A stretch of DNA of 64,000 bases from Ridgeia piscesae (Eukaryota; Annelida; Polychaeta; Sabellida; Siboglinidae): the NCBI GenBank assembly GCA_025642075.2, contig JAODUO010000042.1:455001-519000 (forward strand), written 5' to 3'. Position 1 is the stretch's first letter. Each line of letters starts with the position of its first letter. The notes beneath the pieces were generated by a model, which saw only the letters and a list, made by a program, of their open reading frames with translations, was not told where the DNA came from and ran no database searches. Shown here in pieces: positions 23,101 to 37,700 of the stretch. Made by a program: the position numbers and the translations under genes.

Positions 23101-26100
23101 CTTGCAATCTCTTTTTCAACAAGCTTTGACAAAAACTGCAAATTTGAAATTTGACGGTAGCTGCATATATCATCTCCATCAAGCGTGACCTTTTTTAGGA
23201 CAGGTCTCACGACCGCCTGCTTGAACACGTCAGGTACAGTTGAACTTTCGAGGGAGGAGTTTATTATAGCTGTGATCATAGCTACAAGTTCAGATGAACA
23301 TAGTTTCATGTAGGTAGTGGATCTAGTCCGCATGATTTACATGGTGAGCCTGCGATCAACTTTGAAACGTCTGAATCACTAACTCCTGTGAAGCGTGTCA
23401 ACCGAGCACTGCGGAAAGCAGTATCATCACTGAATGCAGCAGCAATAGCATACGAATGATCACCGCTACGGTGAGCTATGCTTTGTTGAATGTCGCTCAC
23501 TTTCTTCTCGAAGTGGTTGCTGAACCGTTGGGCCAAATTATTTGAAGACACATATCACGGCAGTTTTGCGTGGCAACTTACTCCCATTAGGATTTTCGTG
23601 ATATTAAACAGCTGCTTTTGGCTACTCCCACAACTCGTGATTTTGTCAGTGTAGTAATTACGTTTCTCGGCGAGTAGCATACGGTTTACAACCACACATT
23701 GCGCCCGATACACTTGCTCCGCTCGCCGTCTGTTATGCTTCTCACGTTGCAGCTCGTTGGTATACCACCGCGAGTTAGGTCTCAGTGTTACTGTTTTCAT
23801 GACCAAGGGAGCGTGGTGGTCAACAATGCGATGTAATCCGGTGTCATAAGCTTCGACCATTGCCCCAACTAGTCCGTCGACGAGAAGATCTGACAGAGAT
23901 GCAATATCTGTCATGAAGTCAGAAACGCTTATCTGTCGCAATCTGCAAAATGTTATTGTTTCCACCACCCCAGATGGCTTCCTTGCGTTTACGTCAAAAC
24001 TTATGGCTAGATGGTTTCCGGACGAGTTGCCATGTGTATTGCATAGACAAGGGTCGTATACATTTGGCAGTGCAGCCCTTACTGAGGCTGGCCTCACTGA
24101 CGAGTTGTTTCATTCCACGGTCGCAGAGTGTCGCAGAAAAACGTTTCACGTCTAGTTGTGTTGGGATGTCCAAATGAAAGTTCAAATCACCAGTGATAAT
24201 TACATCATGCATGTCCAGCATTATATCGTCTAAAAACGCAGACCATTGGTCAAAGAAAACGGTGTTAAAAAAACTGTTTCACTTCGATGGCAGCAGACGA
24301 TACACAACACACAGCCTGAATGTGACACTACGTATAGTAACGTAATAATCGGAGTGTTCAAAGTTAGTGTAATTGTCACGCATAGGTATTGGTTTTACTG
24401 TCAGGCTGGAGTTGTACAACACTGCGGCACCTCCTCCACATGTTCCATGTGGTCGTGACACTGAATGAAATTCGTATCCACAGGGAACTAATGTACTTAT
24501 CACATGACTGTCTATGGCGCTGCCAAGCCACGTCTCCGTCAGAGCCAAAATGTCGATGTCCCGCGAAATCACAAAGTCGGAAACTGATACAGCTTTGTTC
24601 TTAACCGAACGAACATTGATGCAATGCACATTCAATTTAGCAACACACGGACGCCCGACTCCAACAGACGTTGACAGACAATTAGGTTGTTGTTGTTACA
24701 ACATGTGCGGAGCCAGTCCTTGGGTGGTCGATGTCCGATCACTGAATCGATTGTTCTTTGTTTTCGCGCACCTCTTCGACAGCCGCGTTTCGTTGGTAAC
24801 TGGACAGCAATGCAGACATCGACTAGCATCCTCCATGTAGTGGTGCTAAGGCGTGACGCACAGGAATGCAGAAGGAATTGACAGGCAGTGTACCTGTACA
24901 ACGGCATGCTTGCGTAATACGATCGACTGAATGAAATGTCCACTGAAGTGCCTTAGTAAACTGATGGCAGTGTTTTAAAAATCGGTAAGAACATCGACCT
25001 ACATTGTTCTTGTCGCTGATCAAGTTGCTTGACGTGATCACAGTATATTTACGGAGATGTGCAGTGAAAATTGCCGTCGTTGTGTAATTAAAACTTACTA
25101 AAAACTTGTACAATGCTGAGAGCGACGTAAACATGCAGCTGGTAGGGTGCAACCATGTGCTATCATTAGACTATAACTAATTGTTTATTAACGATATTTG
25201 TGCACAGTTACTAGGCACAACCAATATATTATAAAAATGTAAGTTAATACTGACTGGGATATCCCTTTAAACGGGACACAATGCAGGGGAACATTGCTTT
25301 TAAGTGGGACACAATGCATGGGCACATTGTTTATAGGGGGACACAATGCAGGGGCACATTTCTTAAAGTGGTAAACAAGTTCACAATGCAGGGGCCATTT
25401 GTTTAAAGGGGTAAACAAGTTCACAATGCAGGGGTCATTTGTTTAAAGGGGTAAACAAGTTCACAATGCAGGGCTCATTGTTTAAAGAGGTAAACAAGTT
25501 CACAATGCAGGGCCCATTGTTTAGAGGTAAACAAGTTCACAATGCAGGGCCCATTGTTTAAAGGGGTAAACAACACGTTTACTACCGAACGCATAGTTAC
25601 TTTGGTTTTTTATTATTAAAATGCCACAATTCAATATTTCGGTCTGAAATGAACAATTGAACCCTGAGGGAGATGAGAGAGCAGAGAGAGATCTGTTACA
25701 TCCATCACTTACTTGTTGGTAAGACTTCATCTCTCAGCACGGCTTCAATCCAGGGCACGAGGACGGCTCGCTCATAACTGATCTTGTTATAGTGAAACAC
25801 ACCACCCTTGAACATTAGCATTTCTACGTCAGCACTCTACAGAGAACTGTGGTTTCTCAGGGATCATCTGGTACGTTCTCGATCCCCCAAAATGTGTAGC
25901 GACTATTAGTATTAGTTCAACCCATGCACATATGGAATGCAGCGACTTGAGTTAACTTGCATACATGCGGATATTGTCAATCAAATGACTATTATATATC
26001 AAAGGGTCATCTCAGTACTTCCTGTAGGCAACACTGAACTTACGTTTATGTAAAAGAGCATCGACATACATTTTGCTGAATCATCTGTACACAAATGCAT

Positions 26101-28648
26101 CTTTTCAATGACCATTCATGTAAAATTGACCAGCAAAAGTTAAGTTACAAGTGATAGTGTAAGCACGTGTCGTATCTTTTATAATAATGCAGATATAATA
26201 AATGGATAATTGGAAATAAGCTGTTATTTAATTCCAGAAACGTTGAGGTAAAAATGCTGGCACTGAACTCATTGTGGTGGTTTGTTAATTTTGAAATGAA
26301 CATTTCTTAGTGTTCTTGCAAACTTAATTAAAATAATTTGGTTTATGAAACATTGTTTATGTAAAGAGTGTTTCAGAAAGATATATTTGACACAACTTAC
26401 CTTTCGATAATCAACTAAGTTAAGTGACGGTGTGCTAGGCATTTTGTTGTCATGGTATATCATTAAGACCTTCTTGGCAATGCCATCTTTAGCATCCCTG
26501 CAGCAACATAACAGAAAGTAATTTAACCTAGAGTTTGAACATATTTTCTGACCATGTACATACTAAAATTAATAAGTAAAATTTACTCAGATATAAGCCA
26601 AGGTTTGCCCACTGTAAGATCCTGCATCATATTTACATAAATCCTTCCTTAGATGCATAAAAAAGAATTGGTGAATTCCATAAAATGTAGATATAATAAC
26701 TATTATTATAAAATAGATAAGTGAACTTAAAACATTTATAAATCAAAACATGTCCAAAATCACTAAATTTAACCATGTTAGTCCTACAGCCCTGATCTGC
26801 TATGATCGTGCATACAGTGCTATATGGGCATGCTGTATGGAAATTGTTAATTGTTGCTAACACATGGTTCATCCAATCCCAAAAAAAATTCTGTTTAAAA
26901 AATTGGAAAGTGGAAACCATGAAAGTAACACCATCAAACAACAAGAACTCACTGTATTAATTAATGATACCAGAGACGTGAACACCACAAATTGACTAAT
27001 TTAACTGTGTATCATTTAAGCTTAATTTTTTTATTATGCATAGCACAATACAAAAATAATGAAGTAATAAATCACACAATCATCTGTGTAACATTACCCA
27101 GAAGTCAGGGCTGTCACATTATATGAATCAACCAAACAAATGAAGTGTATGCCACTTACAAATCCACCCAGCAGTACTTTACTTTAGGTATGTTGACATC
27201 AGCAGAGAGCGCACCAACAGTCTGATAAATGTCATTATCTCGACCGTGAGTGAACAGAATCAGAAATGGAATGCTCTCTTCATACATCTTTGGGAAACTA
27301 CTGGCAGTTAGCTCTGGCTGAAAATGTAAACATATCGTACACATTTTAAAAACTCACAACGGTTAATTTAAGCACATCAATACACGAGCCGGGATTTTTT
27401 TAAGGGCTGGCTATTGGTGATTTCACATCCTGAAATCCAAAACTTATTAAATTACAACAACGTTAATTATCAGAGTTTCAGCTTAATTTCCAGTCATATG
27501 TCCCAGACACACCAAACCTATCCCAAATGCTTCTAGCTTCAGTGACGGCATCCGCATGTCTTGTGAAACGATGGCATAGCATTTGAAGAATCATACTGTA
27601 CATTTTTCCATGTGACTGTATAATCCAATTCTAGAATGGCAGTCCACTTGCATTAATTAATACATGACTGGTCAGTGTTATGTCAGTTGTTATGCTGGTT
27701 TGAAGTTTCAGCCTAATACATGCAAAACTGACATTCAACATTTTGAGTGCATGCCGACTAATTACGCCCTGGCGCCGATCGCGGATCTGCGACAAGCGCC
27801 TGGTTTTGGCGTGTCGCATCACATATAACATTATAAACATGTATTCATGGACATTGTGGAAATTTACCAAAAAGTTTCTGTCTGTCGAGGTTGCCTGCTA
27901 ATTATCGCCTATTAACTAATTAATTAATTTATTATTACATGACTAGTTAATATATTTATTCTCATAATCAATGTCGTTATGCATACTGCATAATTTCACT
28001 TTACTTTATTGTCCTTAACGTATGCTGCGGGTCGGAAATTGCCAGGAAATGATAAAACGGTCGATTTTTAATAAAGTGGATTTTCAGATCGAACGATGTA
28101 TTCCACACATGTTGCTAACTTAATTTCACTGAATTCGTCCTAAAAGTGTCAAAAAAACGATTAAATATGTCGCTACCCAACTTGCTGCTAATGTCGTTAT
28201 GGCGGATGGACTTTTAAATCGACGGAAACGGGCCAACTTTCAGCGCGCTCAAACGTAAACATTGCTCCTTGCAAAGCGGCCATGTTTGGTATCGTCGTGT
28301 TGGAAATTATCCCTTCTGTACTTTGTAACTCTACCAGTCGGAAGAACTGAGATTTATTCGAAGAAGTTACATTTATTTATTACAGAAACTAATTTGACTG
28401 AATTTGTTTCATTCATATTAACCAAGTGTGGAACTAATGTAAAACGAAAGGTGGTACTGTTGTTGGATTTACTTTTCTAACATTATTTTTTTTCTTATCA
28501 GATATGAGAACTATTTTAGGTAATTTAAACAGTTTATTTAACATTAAATAATTCATCAAAACATTATTGTGACAGTATGCTTATCATTTATGATATGTGT
28601 CTATGAAACTGACCAATTATTTAGGAATAGATGTGTGTGTATGTATAC

Positions 28649-28709
<61 letters not shown>

Positions 28710-28736
28710 GGCCCTACACATAGGTATATACCTATG

Positions 28737-28775
<39 letters not shown>

Positions 28776-31700
28776 TACATTTTATTTCATAAAAACATTA
28801 CATAATACATATACAATGTATGAGTGCGCTTGGCCAGTGATGAATTTCTTCGCAAGAAGTAATTCAGACATCCTATCCCACTGAGAGCCTCCATGCCACA
28901 GTCTGGAGGAGAGCTCCAAAATCAAAGCACAGTGGCAAGAAGACAGCTGAGTTGGCAGTTGCACTGGCTGTCATGCAGCACAACAAGGTGGCAACTGCAC
29001 TAGTTGACGCTGTAGACAGCCTCGGCGTGTCACCTGGAGCTGAAGTTGTGAGGGTTGCGTCTCTTTATGAGACTGCGAATAGCCAACCATGCCACAAAGC
29101 AGTGTCCAAGACGTCCAGGAAGATGAAGGCTCTGGGGAAGCTGCAGCTGGGAGTGTGACAGGAGGCCAAGGGGGGACTCTATGAGTCTGAAGCTCCCTGA
29201 GCTGTGTGCCATACAGTCAGCGTGCTTTCACCAGTGACCTTAACTTGTGTAAATTATATATTTTTTCCATATAAGTACTGAATATGGTTTACACACTTTC
29301 ATTATATATTTACCACATGTTGCTGGTATAAAAAACAGTCATAATGGTGACTTTACACTGGTGTTATTAAAAATATTTGATGTTCATTTGGTTTTTTGCA
29401 GTTTTCTCAAAACTTACTTTTCGACAATATTGCAATTTTGCGGGAGGTCTCCCGTAAAAAGTACCAATGATAGCTTTTTAAACATGATAGCTTTTATACG
29501 AAGATTTTTATTGATGACTGAAGTTGTTATAATATTTGGAAAAATGAAAATAATTCTTCGCAACTTCTTTTTGATAATAAATTTTGTAAGGGATTGAACA
29601 AAAACAGCATTATTGCACTCAACAACACTTCAGTGAATCATGACAAACAAAAAAGAAGGAAACATGTGCTTAGTTTTTCTGCAAGACCTCCCGCAAAATC
29701 ATGCATACCTATTTTCACAGAAAAGCCTGTTGCCATGGTTACGATTATGCAAATGAGATGAAATTATACAGTTGGTCATCTTTTCCCACCAGACATACAT
29801 CCTGAAAGTTGTATTAAGATTGCTTCTCTGGTTGTTGAGATATCATCAGAATCCATTTCCCGACCAGTGTCCTACCTTAAAAGGATATGCATTTTACAAC
29901 TCATGATCACATCTAAAATATATGGGATGATCTCAACAAAATGCAAATGAATTTATATGTATACATATCTTCATATTTATGGACTCTGCAGGTCTTCATT
30001 AGAATGTTTTGGTCTGTTAACCTGGCGCACTACTTAACTAATATTAGCGAATAAAATGAATTAATTAGTATGAAAAACATCAATGTTGAAAATGTATTAC
30101 TCCAATCAATGTATTTTAAAATACTGCAAGCATATTTTAATAGTTATATAAATAACAAAGTTATGCCATTTTAAAGTCACTTTTATTCAAATATTTATCT
30201 GCAGTGTCTGATTTAGTAGTAGGCCCGTACGTATTTATAAACATTAGAATAATGACATTTTGTATGTAAAACTACAGTTGGCTACATCAAATGCTATTGT
30301 TATTTTCAACCTAGCTAGAATACAAATATACAAGTAAAGGATTATAGAAACACCTCATATAATGAAATGCATTATTTTATTATGAACATAAAAGCAAAAA
30401 GACATTCATAAACGAGTCCACGTCCACCCAACACACTGGGTTCTGCTGTTCTACCCAACACACTGGGCTCTCATGTCACTTAGTCCTTTCACTTAGTCCT
30501 GTAAGTGCCTCCTAATGTGGTCAGCCACACAGGTTCCAGTTTGGTGAACTGGTTTCTGGCACTGGCGACACCCATACTTTGTCACACCACGACGTTGACC
30601 AGCACCGGTCGAAGGGAGCACTCACGGCATGTTTTATATTGGTACGACTTCGTGGACAGCTGTCGCTCGCTGGGGGGCAGGTACAAGCGGGACTGCTCTT
30701 GCCGACCTGATATCGCCGATCAGGTCCAGTGACAAGTCTTCGACAAAGTCCTGGAAGACAGGCCACTGAGCTGCAGATTCCACCGGGTGGGATTCTTTTG
30801 CGACGATGTACGCATTGTGGACGGCAACCATCTGCAGGTAGAAGTACAGCCGTCTCCACCACTTCTTTGATCTGTGGTTGATCAGATGGTAGCCAATCAT
30901 CTGATCACACAGATCAACACCCTTCATGTGTAGTTGATAGTCCTCCAATGCCTTTGACACAACAACGGGTCCACGCACTCCCTGGTCGTTGCGTCGCTCT
31001 ACGCTGCTATGAGCTGCTGGGTGGTGACAGTTCGACAGGATGAGCACCGCCTTTGTGTCCATCCACACAGAGCACATCAAGTCGTCCTTCTGTGCGACAC
31101 GGAACTCGCCTCGGTGTAGGTTGACGTCCCGCGGTAGGAGGTTCGCTGGCAAACTTCTGCGGTTGGCTCGTACAGTCCCGCAGGCGAGTAGTCCACGAGC
31201 ACACAATGCTTCCAGCAGCTCAACCCCGGTGTAGAAGTAGTCCACGAGCACGCAATGCTTCCAGCAGCTCAACCCCGGTGTAGAAGTAGTCCACGAGCAC
31301 GCAATGCTTCCAGCAGCTCAACCCCGGTGTAGAAGTAGTCCACGAGCACGCAATGCTTCCAGCAGCTCAACCCCAGTGTAGAAGTAGTCCACGAGCACGC
31401 AATGCTTCCAGCAGCTCAACCCCGGTGTAGAAGTAGTCCACGAGCACGCAATGCTTCCAGCAGCTCAACCCCGGTGTAGAAGTAGTCCACGAGCACGCAA
31501 TGCTTCCAGCAGCTCAACCCCGTGTAGAAGTAGTCCACGAGCACACAATGCTTCCAGCAGCTCAACCCCGGTGTAGAAGTAGTCCACGAGCACGCAATGC
31601 TTCCAGCAGCTCAACCCCGGTGTAGAAGTAGTCCACGAGCACGCAATGCTTCCAGCAGCTCAACCCCGGTGTAGAAGTAGTCCACGAGCACGCAATGCTT

Positions 31701-34700
31701 CCAGCAGCTCAACCCCGTGTAGAAGTAGTCCACGAGCACGCAATGCTTCCAGCAGCTCAACCCCGGGGTAGAAGTAGTCCACGAGCACGCAATGCTTCCA
31801 GCAGCTCAACCCCGGTGTAGAAGTAGTCCACAGCACCAATGCTTCCAGCAGCTCAACCCCGGTGTAGAAGTAGTCCACGAGCACGCAATGCTTCCAGCAG
31901 CTCAACCCCGGTGTAGAAGTAGTCCACGAGCACGCAATGCTTCCAGCAGCTCAACCCCGGTGTAGAAGTAGTCCACGAGCACGCAATGCTTCCAGCAGCT
32001 CAACCCCGGTGTAGAAGTAGTCCACGAGCACACAATGCTTCCAGCAGCTCAACCCCGGTGTAGAAGTAGTCCACGAGCACACAATGCTTCCAGCAGCTCA
32101 ACCCCGGTGTAGAAGTAGTCCACGAGCACGCAATGCTTCCAGCAGCTCAACCCCGGTGTAGAAGTAGTCCACGAGCACGCAATGCTTCCAGCAGCTCAAC
32201 CCCGGGGTAGAAGTAGTCCACGAGCACGCAATGCTTCCAGCAGCTCAACCCCGGTGTAGAAGTAGTCCACGAGCACGCAATGCTTCCAGCAGCTCAACCC
32301 CGTGTAGAAGTAGTCCACGAGCACGCAATGCTTCCAGCAGCTCAACCCCGGTGTAGAAGTAGTCCACGAGCACGCAATGCTTCCAGCAGCTCAACCCCGG
32401 TGTAGAAGTAGTCCACGAGCACGCAATGCTTCCAGCAGCTCAACCCCGGGGTAGAAGTAGTCCACGAGCACGCAATGCTTCCAGCAGCTCAACCCCGGGG
32501 TAGAAGACCACGAGACGAAGCTTTCCCGCAGCTCAACCCCGGGGTAGAAGTAGTCCACGAGCACGCAATGCTTCCAGCAGCTCAACCCCGGTGTAGAAGT
32601 AGTCCACGAGCACGCAATGCTTCCAGCAGCTCAACCCCAGTGTAGAAGTAGTCCACGAGCACGCAATGCTTCCAGCAGCTCAACCCCGGTGTAGAAGTAG
32701 TCCACGAGCACGCAATGCTTCCAGCAGCTCAACCCCGGTGTAGAAGTAGTCCACGAGCACACAATGCTTCCAGCAGCTCAACCCCAGTGTAGAAGTAGTC
32801 CACGAGCACACAATGCTTCCAGCAGCTCAACCCCGGTGTAGAAGTAGTCCACGAGCACGCAATGCTTCCAGCAGCTCAACCCCGGTGTAGAAGTAGTCCA
32901 CGAGCACGCAATGCTTCCAGCAGCTCAACCCCGGGGTAGAAGTAGTCCCACACGCAATGCTTCCAGCAGCTCAACCCCGGGGTAGAAGTAGTCCACGAGC
33001 ACGCAATGCTTCCAGCAGCTCAACCCCGGGGTAGAAAGAAGCACGCAATGCTTCCAGCAGCTCAACCCCGGGGTAGAAGTAGTCCACGAGCACACAATGC
33101 TTCCAGCAGCTCAACCCCGGTGTAGAAGTAGTCCACGAGCACGCAATGCTTCCAGCAGCTCAACCCCGGTGTAGAAGTAGTCCACGAGCACGCAATGCTT
33201 CCAGCAGCTCAACCCCGGTGTAGAAGTAGTCCACGAGCACGCAATGCTTCCAGCAGCTCAACCCCGGTGTAGAAGTAGTCCACGAGCACGCAATGCTTCC
33301 AGCAGCTCAACCCCGGTGTAGAAGTAGTCCACGAGCACGCAATGCTTCCAGCAGCTCAACCCCGGGGTAGAAGTAGTCCACGAGCACGCAATGCTTCCAG
33401 CAGCTCAACCCCGGTGTAGAAGTAGTCCACGAGCACCAATGCTTCCAGCAGCTCAACCCCGGTGTAGAAGTAGTCCACGAGCACGCAATGCTTCCAGCAG
33501 CTCAACCCCAGTGTAGAAGTAGTCCACGAGCACGCAATGCTTCCAGCAGCTCAACCCCGGTGTAGAAGTAGTCCACGAGCACGCAATGCTTCCAGCAGCT
33601 CAACCCCGGTGTAGAAGTAGTCCACGAGCACGCAATGCTTCCAGCAGCTCAACCCCGTGTAGAAGTAGTCCACGAGCACGCAATGCTTCCAGCAGCTCAA
33701 CCCCGGTGTAGAAGTAGTCCACGAGCACCAATGCTTCCAGCAGCTCAACCCCGGGGTAGAAGTAGTCCACGAGCACCAATGCTTCCAGCAGCTCAACCCC
33801 GGTGTAGAAGTAGTCCACGAGCACGCAATGCTTCCAGCAGCTCAACCCCGGGGTAGAAGTAGTCCACGAGCACGCAATGCTTCCAGCAGCTCAACCCCGT
33901 GTAGAAGTAGTCCACGAGCACGCAATGCTTCCAGCAGCTCAACCCCGGGGTAGAAGTAGTCCACGAGCACGCAATGCTTCCAGCAGCTCAACCCCCCGGG
34001 GTAGAAGTAGTCCACGAGCACGCAATGCTTCCAGCAGCTCAACCCCGGTGTAGAAGTAGTCCACGAGCACCAATGCTTCCAGCAGCTCAACCCCGGTGTA
34101 GAAGTAGTCCACAGCACGCAATGCTTCCAGCAGCTCAACCCCGGTGTAGAAGTAGTCCACAGCACCAATGCTTCCAGCAGCTCAACCCCGGTGTAGAAGT
34201 AGTCCACGAGCACGCAATGCTTCCAGCAGCTCAACCCCGGGGTAGAAGTAGTCCACAGCACCAATGCTTCCAGCAGCTCAACCCCGGTGTAGAAGTAGTC
34301 CACGAGCACACAATGCTTCCAGCAGCTCAACCCCGGTGTAGAAGTAGTCCACGAGCACACAATGCTTCCAGCAGCTCAACCCCAGTGTAGAAGTAGTCCA
34401 CGAGCACGCAATGCTTCCAGCAGCTCAACCCCGGTGTAGAAGTAGTCCACGAGCACGCAATGCTTCCAGCAGCTCAACCCCGGTGTAGAAGTAGTCCACG
34501 AGCACACAATGCTTCCAGCAGCTCAACCCCGGTGTAGAAGTAGTCCACGGACGCAATGCTTCCAGCAGCTCAACCCCGGTGTAGAAGTAGTCCACGAGCA
34601 CGCAATGCTTCCAGCAGCTCAACCCCGGGGTAGAAGTAGTCCACGAGCACGCAATGCTTCCAGCAGCTCAACCCCGGGGTAGAAGTAGTCCACGAGCACC

Positions 34701-37700
34701 AATGCTTCCAGCAGCTCAACCCCGGGGTAGAAGTAGTCCACGAGCACGCAATGCTTCCAGCAGCTCAACCCCGTGTAGAAGTAGTCCACGAGCACGCAAT
34801 GCTTCCAGCAGCTCAACCCCGGGGTAGAAGTAGTCCACACACGAATGCTTCCAGCAGCTCAACCCCGGGGTAGAAGTAGTCCACGAGCACCAATGCTTCC
34901 AGCAGCTCAACCCCGGGGTAGAAGTAGTCCACGGGACCCAAAGCTTCCAGCAGTCAACCCCGGGGTAGAAGTAGTCCACGAGCACCAATGCTTCCAGCAG
35001 CTCAACCCCGGGGTAGAAGTAGTCCACGAGCACGCAATGCTTCCAGCAGCTCAACCCCGGTGTAGAAGTAGTCCACGAGCACGCAATGCTTCCAGCAGCT
35101 CAACCCCGGTGTAGAAGTAGTCCACGAGCACGCAATGCTTCCAGCAGCTCAACCCCGGTGTAGAAGTAGTCCACGAGCACGCAATGCTTCCAGCAGCTCA
35201 ACCCCGTGTAGAAGTAGTCCACGAGCACGCAATGCTTCCAGCAGCTCAACCCCGGGGTAGAAGTAGTCCACGAGCACCAATGCTTCCAGCAGCTCAACCC
35301 CGTGTAGAAGTAGTCCACGAGCACCAATGCTTCCAGCAGCTCAACCCCGGTGTAGAAGTAGTCCACGAGCACGCAATGCTTCCAGCAGCTCAACCCCGGG
35401 GTAGAAGTAGTCCACGAGCACCAATGCTTCCAGCAGCTCAACCCCGTGTAGAAGTAGTCCACGAGCACCAATGCTTCCAGCAGCTCAACCCCGGTGTAGA
35501 AGTAGTCCACGAGCACCAATGCTTCCAGCAGCTCAACCCCGGTGTAGAAGTAGTCCACGAGCACCAATGCTTCCAGCAGCTCAACCCCGGTGTAGAAGTA
35601 GTCCACGAGCACGCAATGCTTCCAGCAGCTCAACCCCGGGGTAGAAGTAGTCCACGAGCACCAATGCTTCCAGCAGCTCAACCCCGTGTAGAAGTAGTCC
35701 ACGAGCACCAATGCTTCCAGCAGCTCAACCCCGGTGTAGAAGTAGTCCACGAGCACGCAATGCTTCCAGCAGCTCAACCCCGGGGTAGAAGTAGTCCACG
35801 AGCACCAATGCTTCCAGCAGCTCAACCCCGTGTAGAAGTAGTCCACGAGCACCAATGCTTCCAGCAGCTCAACCCCGGTGTAGAAGTAGTCCACGAGCAC
35901 GCAATGCTTCCAGCAGCTCAACCCCGGGGTAGAAGTAGTCCACGAGCACCAATGCTTCCAGCAGCTCAACCCCGGGGTAGAAGTAGTCCACGAGCACACA
36001 ATGCTTCCAGCAGCTCAACCCCAGTGTAGAAGTAGTCCACGAGCACACAATGCTTCCAGCAGCTCAACCCCAGTGTAGAAGTAGTCCACGAGCACGCAAT
36101 GCTTCCAGCAGCTCAACCCCGGTGTAGAAGTAGTCCACGAGCACGCAATGCTTCCAGCAGCTCAACCCCGGTGTAGAAGTAGTCCACGAGCACGCAATGC
36201 TTCCAGCAGCTCAACCCCGGTGTAGAAGTAGTCCACGAGCACGCAATGCTTCCAGCAGCTCAACCCCGGGGTAGAAGTAGTCCACGAGCACGCAATGCTT
36301 CCAGCAGCTCAACCCCGGTGTAGAAGTAGTCCACGAGCACGCAATGCTTCCAGCAGCTCAACCCCGGTGTAGAAGTAGTCCACGAGCACGCAATGCTTCC
36401 AGCAGCTCAACCCCGGTGTAGAAGTAGTCCACGAGCACGCAATGCTTCCAGCAGCTCAACCCCGGTGTAGAAGTAGTCCACGAGCACGAATGCTTCCAGC
36501 AGCTCAACCCCGGTGTAGAAGTAGTCCACGAGCACGCAATGCTTCCAGCAGCTCAACCCCGTGTAGAAGTAGTCCACGAGCACGCAATGCTTCCAGCAGC
36601 TCAACCCCGGTGTAGAAGTAGTCCACGAGCACGCAATGCTTCCAGCAGCTCAACCCCGGTGTAGAAGTAGTCCACGAGCACGCAATGCTTCCAGCAGCTC
36701 AACCCCGGTGTAGAAGTAGTCCACGAGCACGCAATGCTTCCAGCAGCTCAACCCCGGTGTAGAAGTAGTCCACAGCACCAATGCTTCCAGCAGCTCAACC
36801 CCGGGGTAGAAGTAGTCCCCAGCACGCAATGCTTCCAGCAGCTCAACCCCGGTGTAGAAGTAGTCCACGAGCACGCAATGCTTCCAGCAGCTCAACCCCG
36901 GTGTAGAAGTAGTCCACGAGCACGCAATGCTTCCAGCAGCTCAACCCCGGTGTAGAAGTAGTCCACGAGCACGCAATGCTTCCAGCAGCTCAACCCCGGT
37001 GTAGAAGTAGTCCACAGCACGCAATGCTTCCAGCAGCTCAACCCCAGTGTAGAAGTAGTCCACGAGCACCAATGCTTCCAGCAGCTCAACCCCGTGTAGA
37101 AGTAGTCCCCGAGCACCAATGCTTCCAGCAGCTCAACCCCGGTGTAGAAGTAGTCCACGAGCACACAATGCTTCCAGCAGCTCAACCCCAGTGTAGAAGT
37201 AGTCCACGAGCACACAATGCTTCCAGCAGCTCAACCCCAGTGTAGAAGTAGTCCACGAGCACACAATGCTTCCAGCAGCTCAACCCCAGTGTAGAAGTAG
37301 TCCACGGAGCAATGCTTCCAGCAGCTCAACCCCGTGTAGAAGTAGTCCACGAGCACACAATGCTTCCAGCAGCTCAACCCCGGTGTAGAAGTAGTCCACG
37401 AGCACACAATGCTTCCAGCAGCTCAACCCCGGGGTAGAAGTAGTCCACGAGCACCAATGCTTCCAGCAGCTCAACCCCAGTGTAGAAGTAGTCCACGAGC
37501 ACGCAATGCTTCCAGCAGCTCAACCCCGGTGTAGAAGTAGTCCACGAGCACGCAATGCTTCCAGCAGCTCAACCCCAGTGTAGAAGTAGTCCACGAGCAC
37601 GCAATGCTTCCAGCAGCTCAACCCCAGTGTAGAAGTAGTCCACGAGCACGCAATGCTTCCAGCAGCTCAACCCCAGTGTAGAAGTAGTCCACGAGCACAC

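Larger units (their letters stand above)
21140..24945 (-). mobile_element. CR1/L2/Rex1-like LINE, decayed
   Basis: Minus-strand pieces read, in order, an APE-type endonuclease ([32 protein letters not shown]), a reverse transcriptase ([50 protein letters not shown]) and a C-terminal tail with [10 protein letters not shown]. The 3' end is a short TTA repeat near 21,145. Frames are broken in several places and a second LINE sits inside the RT, so it is dead. Motif style suggests the CR1/L2/Rex1 group; the clade is not certain. It inserted into the T2-like element. Confidence 0.85.
20759..25266. mobile_element. T2/Kolobok-like TTAA element, interrupted by LINEs
   Basis: Both ends read AGGGATA...CAGTCAG inward, and the similarity of the inverted ends continues for about 110 bp (20,759-20,876 and 25,158-25,266). 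Each end abuts TTAA (20,755-20,758 and 25,267-25,270). TTAAAGGRR is the published terminal motif of the Xenopus T2 family, later grouped with Kolobok. Inside the left part, a 36-bp inverted repeat (20,903-20,938 and 21,076-21,111, one mismatch) forms a further hairpin. No transposase is seen, so the original element was probably non-autonomous and under 1 kb. Confidence 0.75.
27318..30400. other. TXNDC16 intron; little recognised
   Basis: Mostly AT-rich intron. It holds a microsatellite at 28.65-28.78 kb and a possible mobile-element fragment at 28.83-29.2 kb. Nothing else can be supported. Confidence 0.5.

Noticed and set aside
28569..28805. Cys-Val/Tyr-Ile frame at 28.6 kb
   Set aside because: Microsatellite translation.
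35184..36029. Open frames of 280-300 codons on both strands within the 49-bp array
   Set aside because: They arise because three units total 144 bp. The frames exist on both strands and shift elsewhere in the array.
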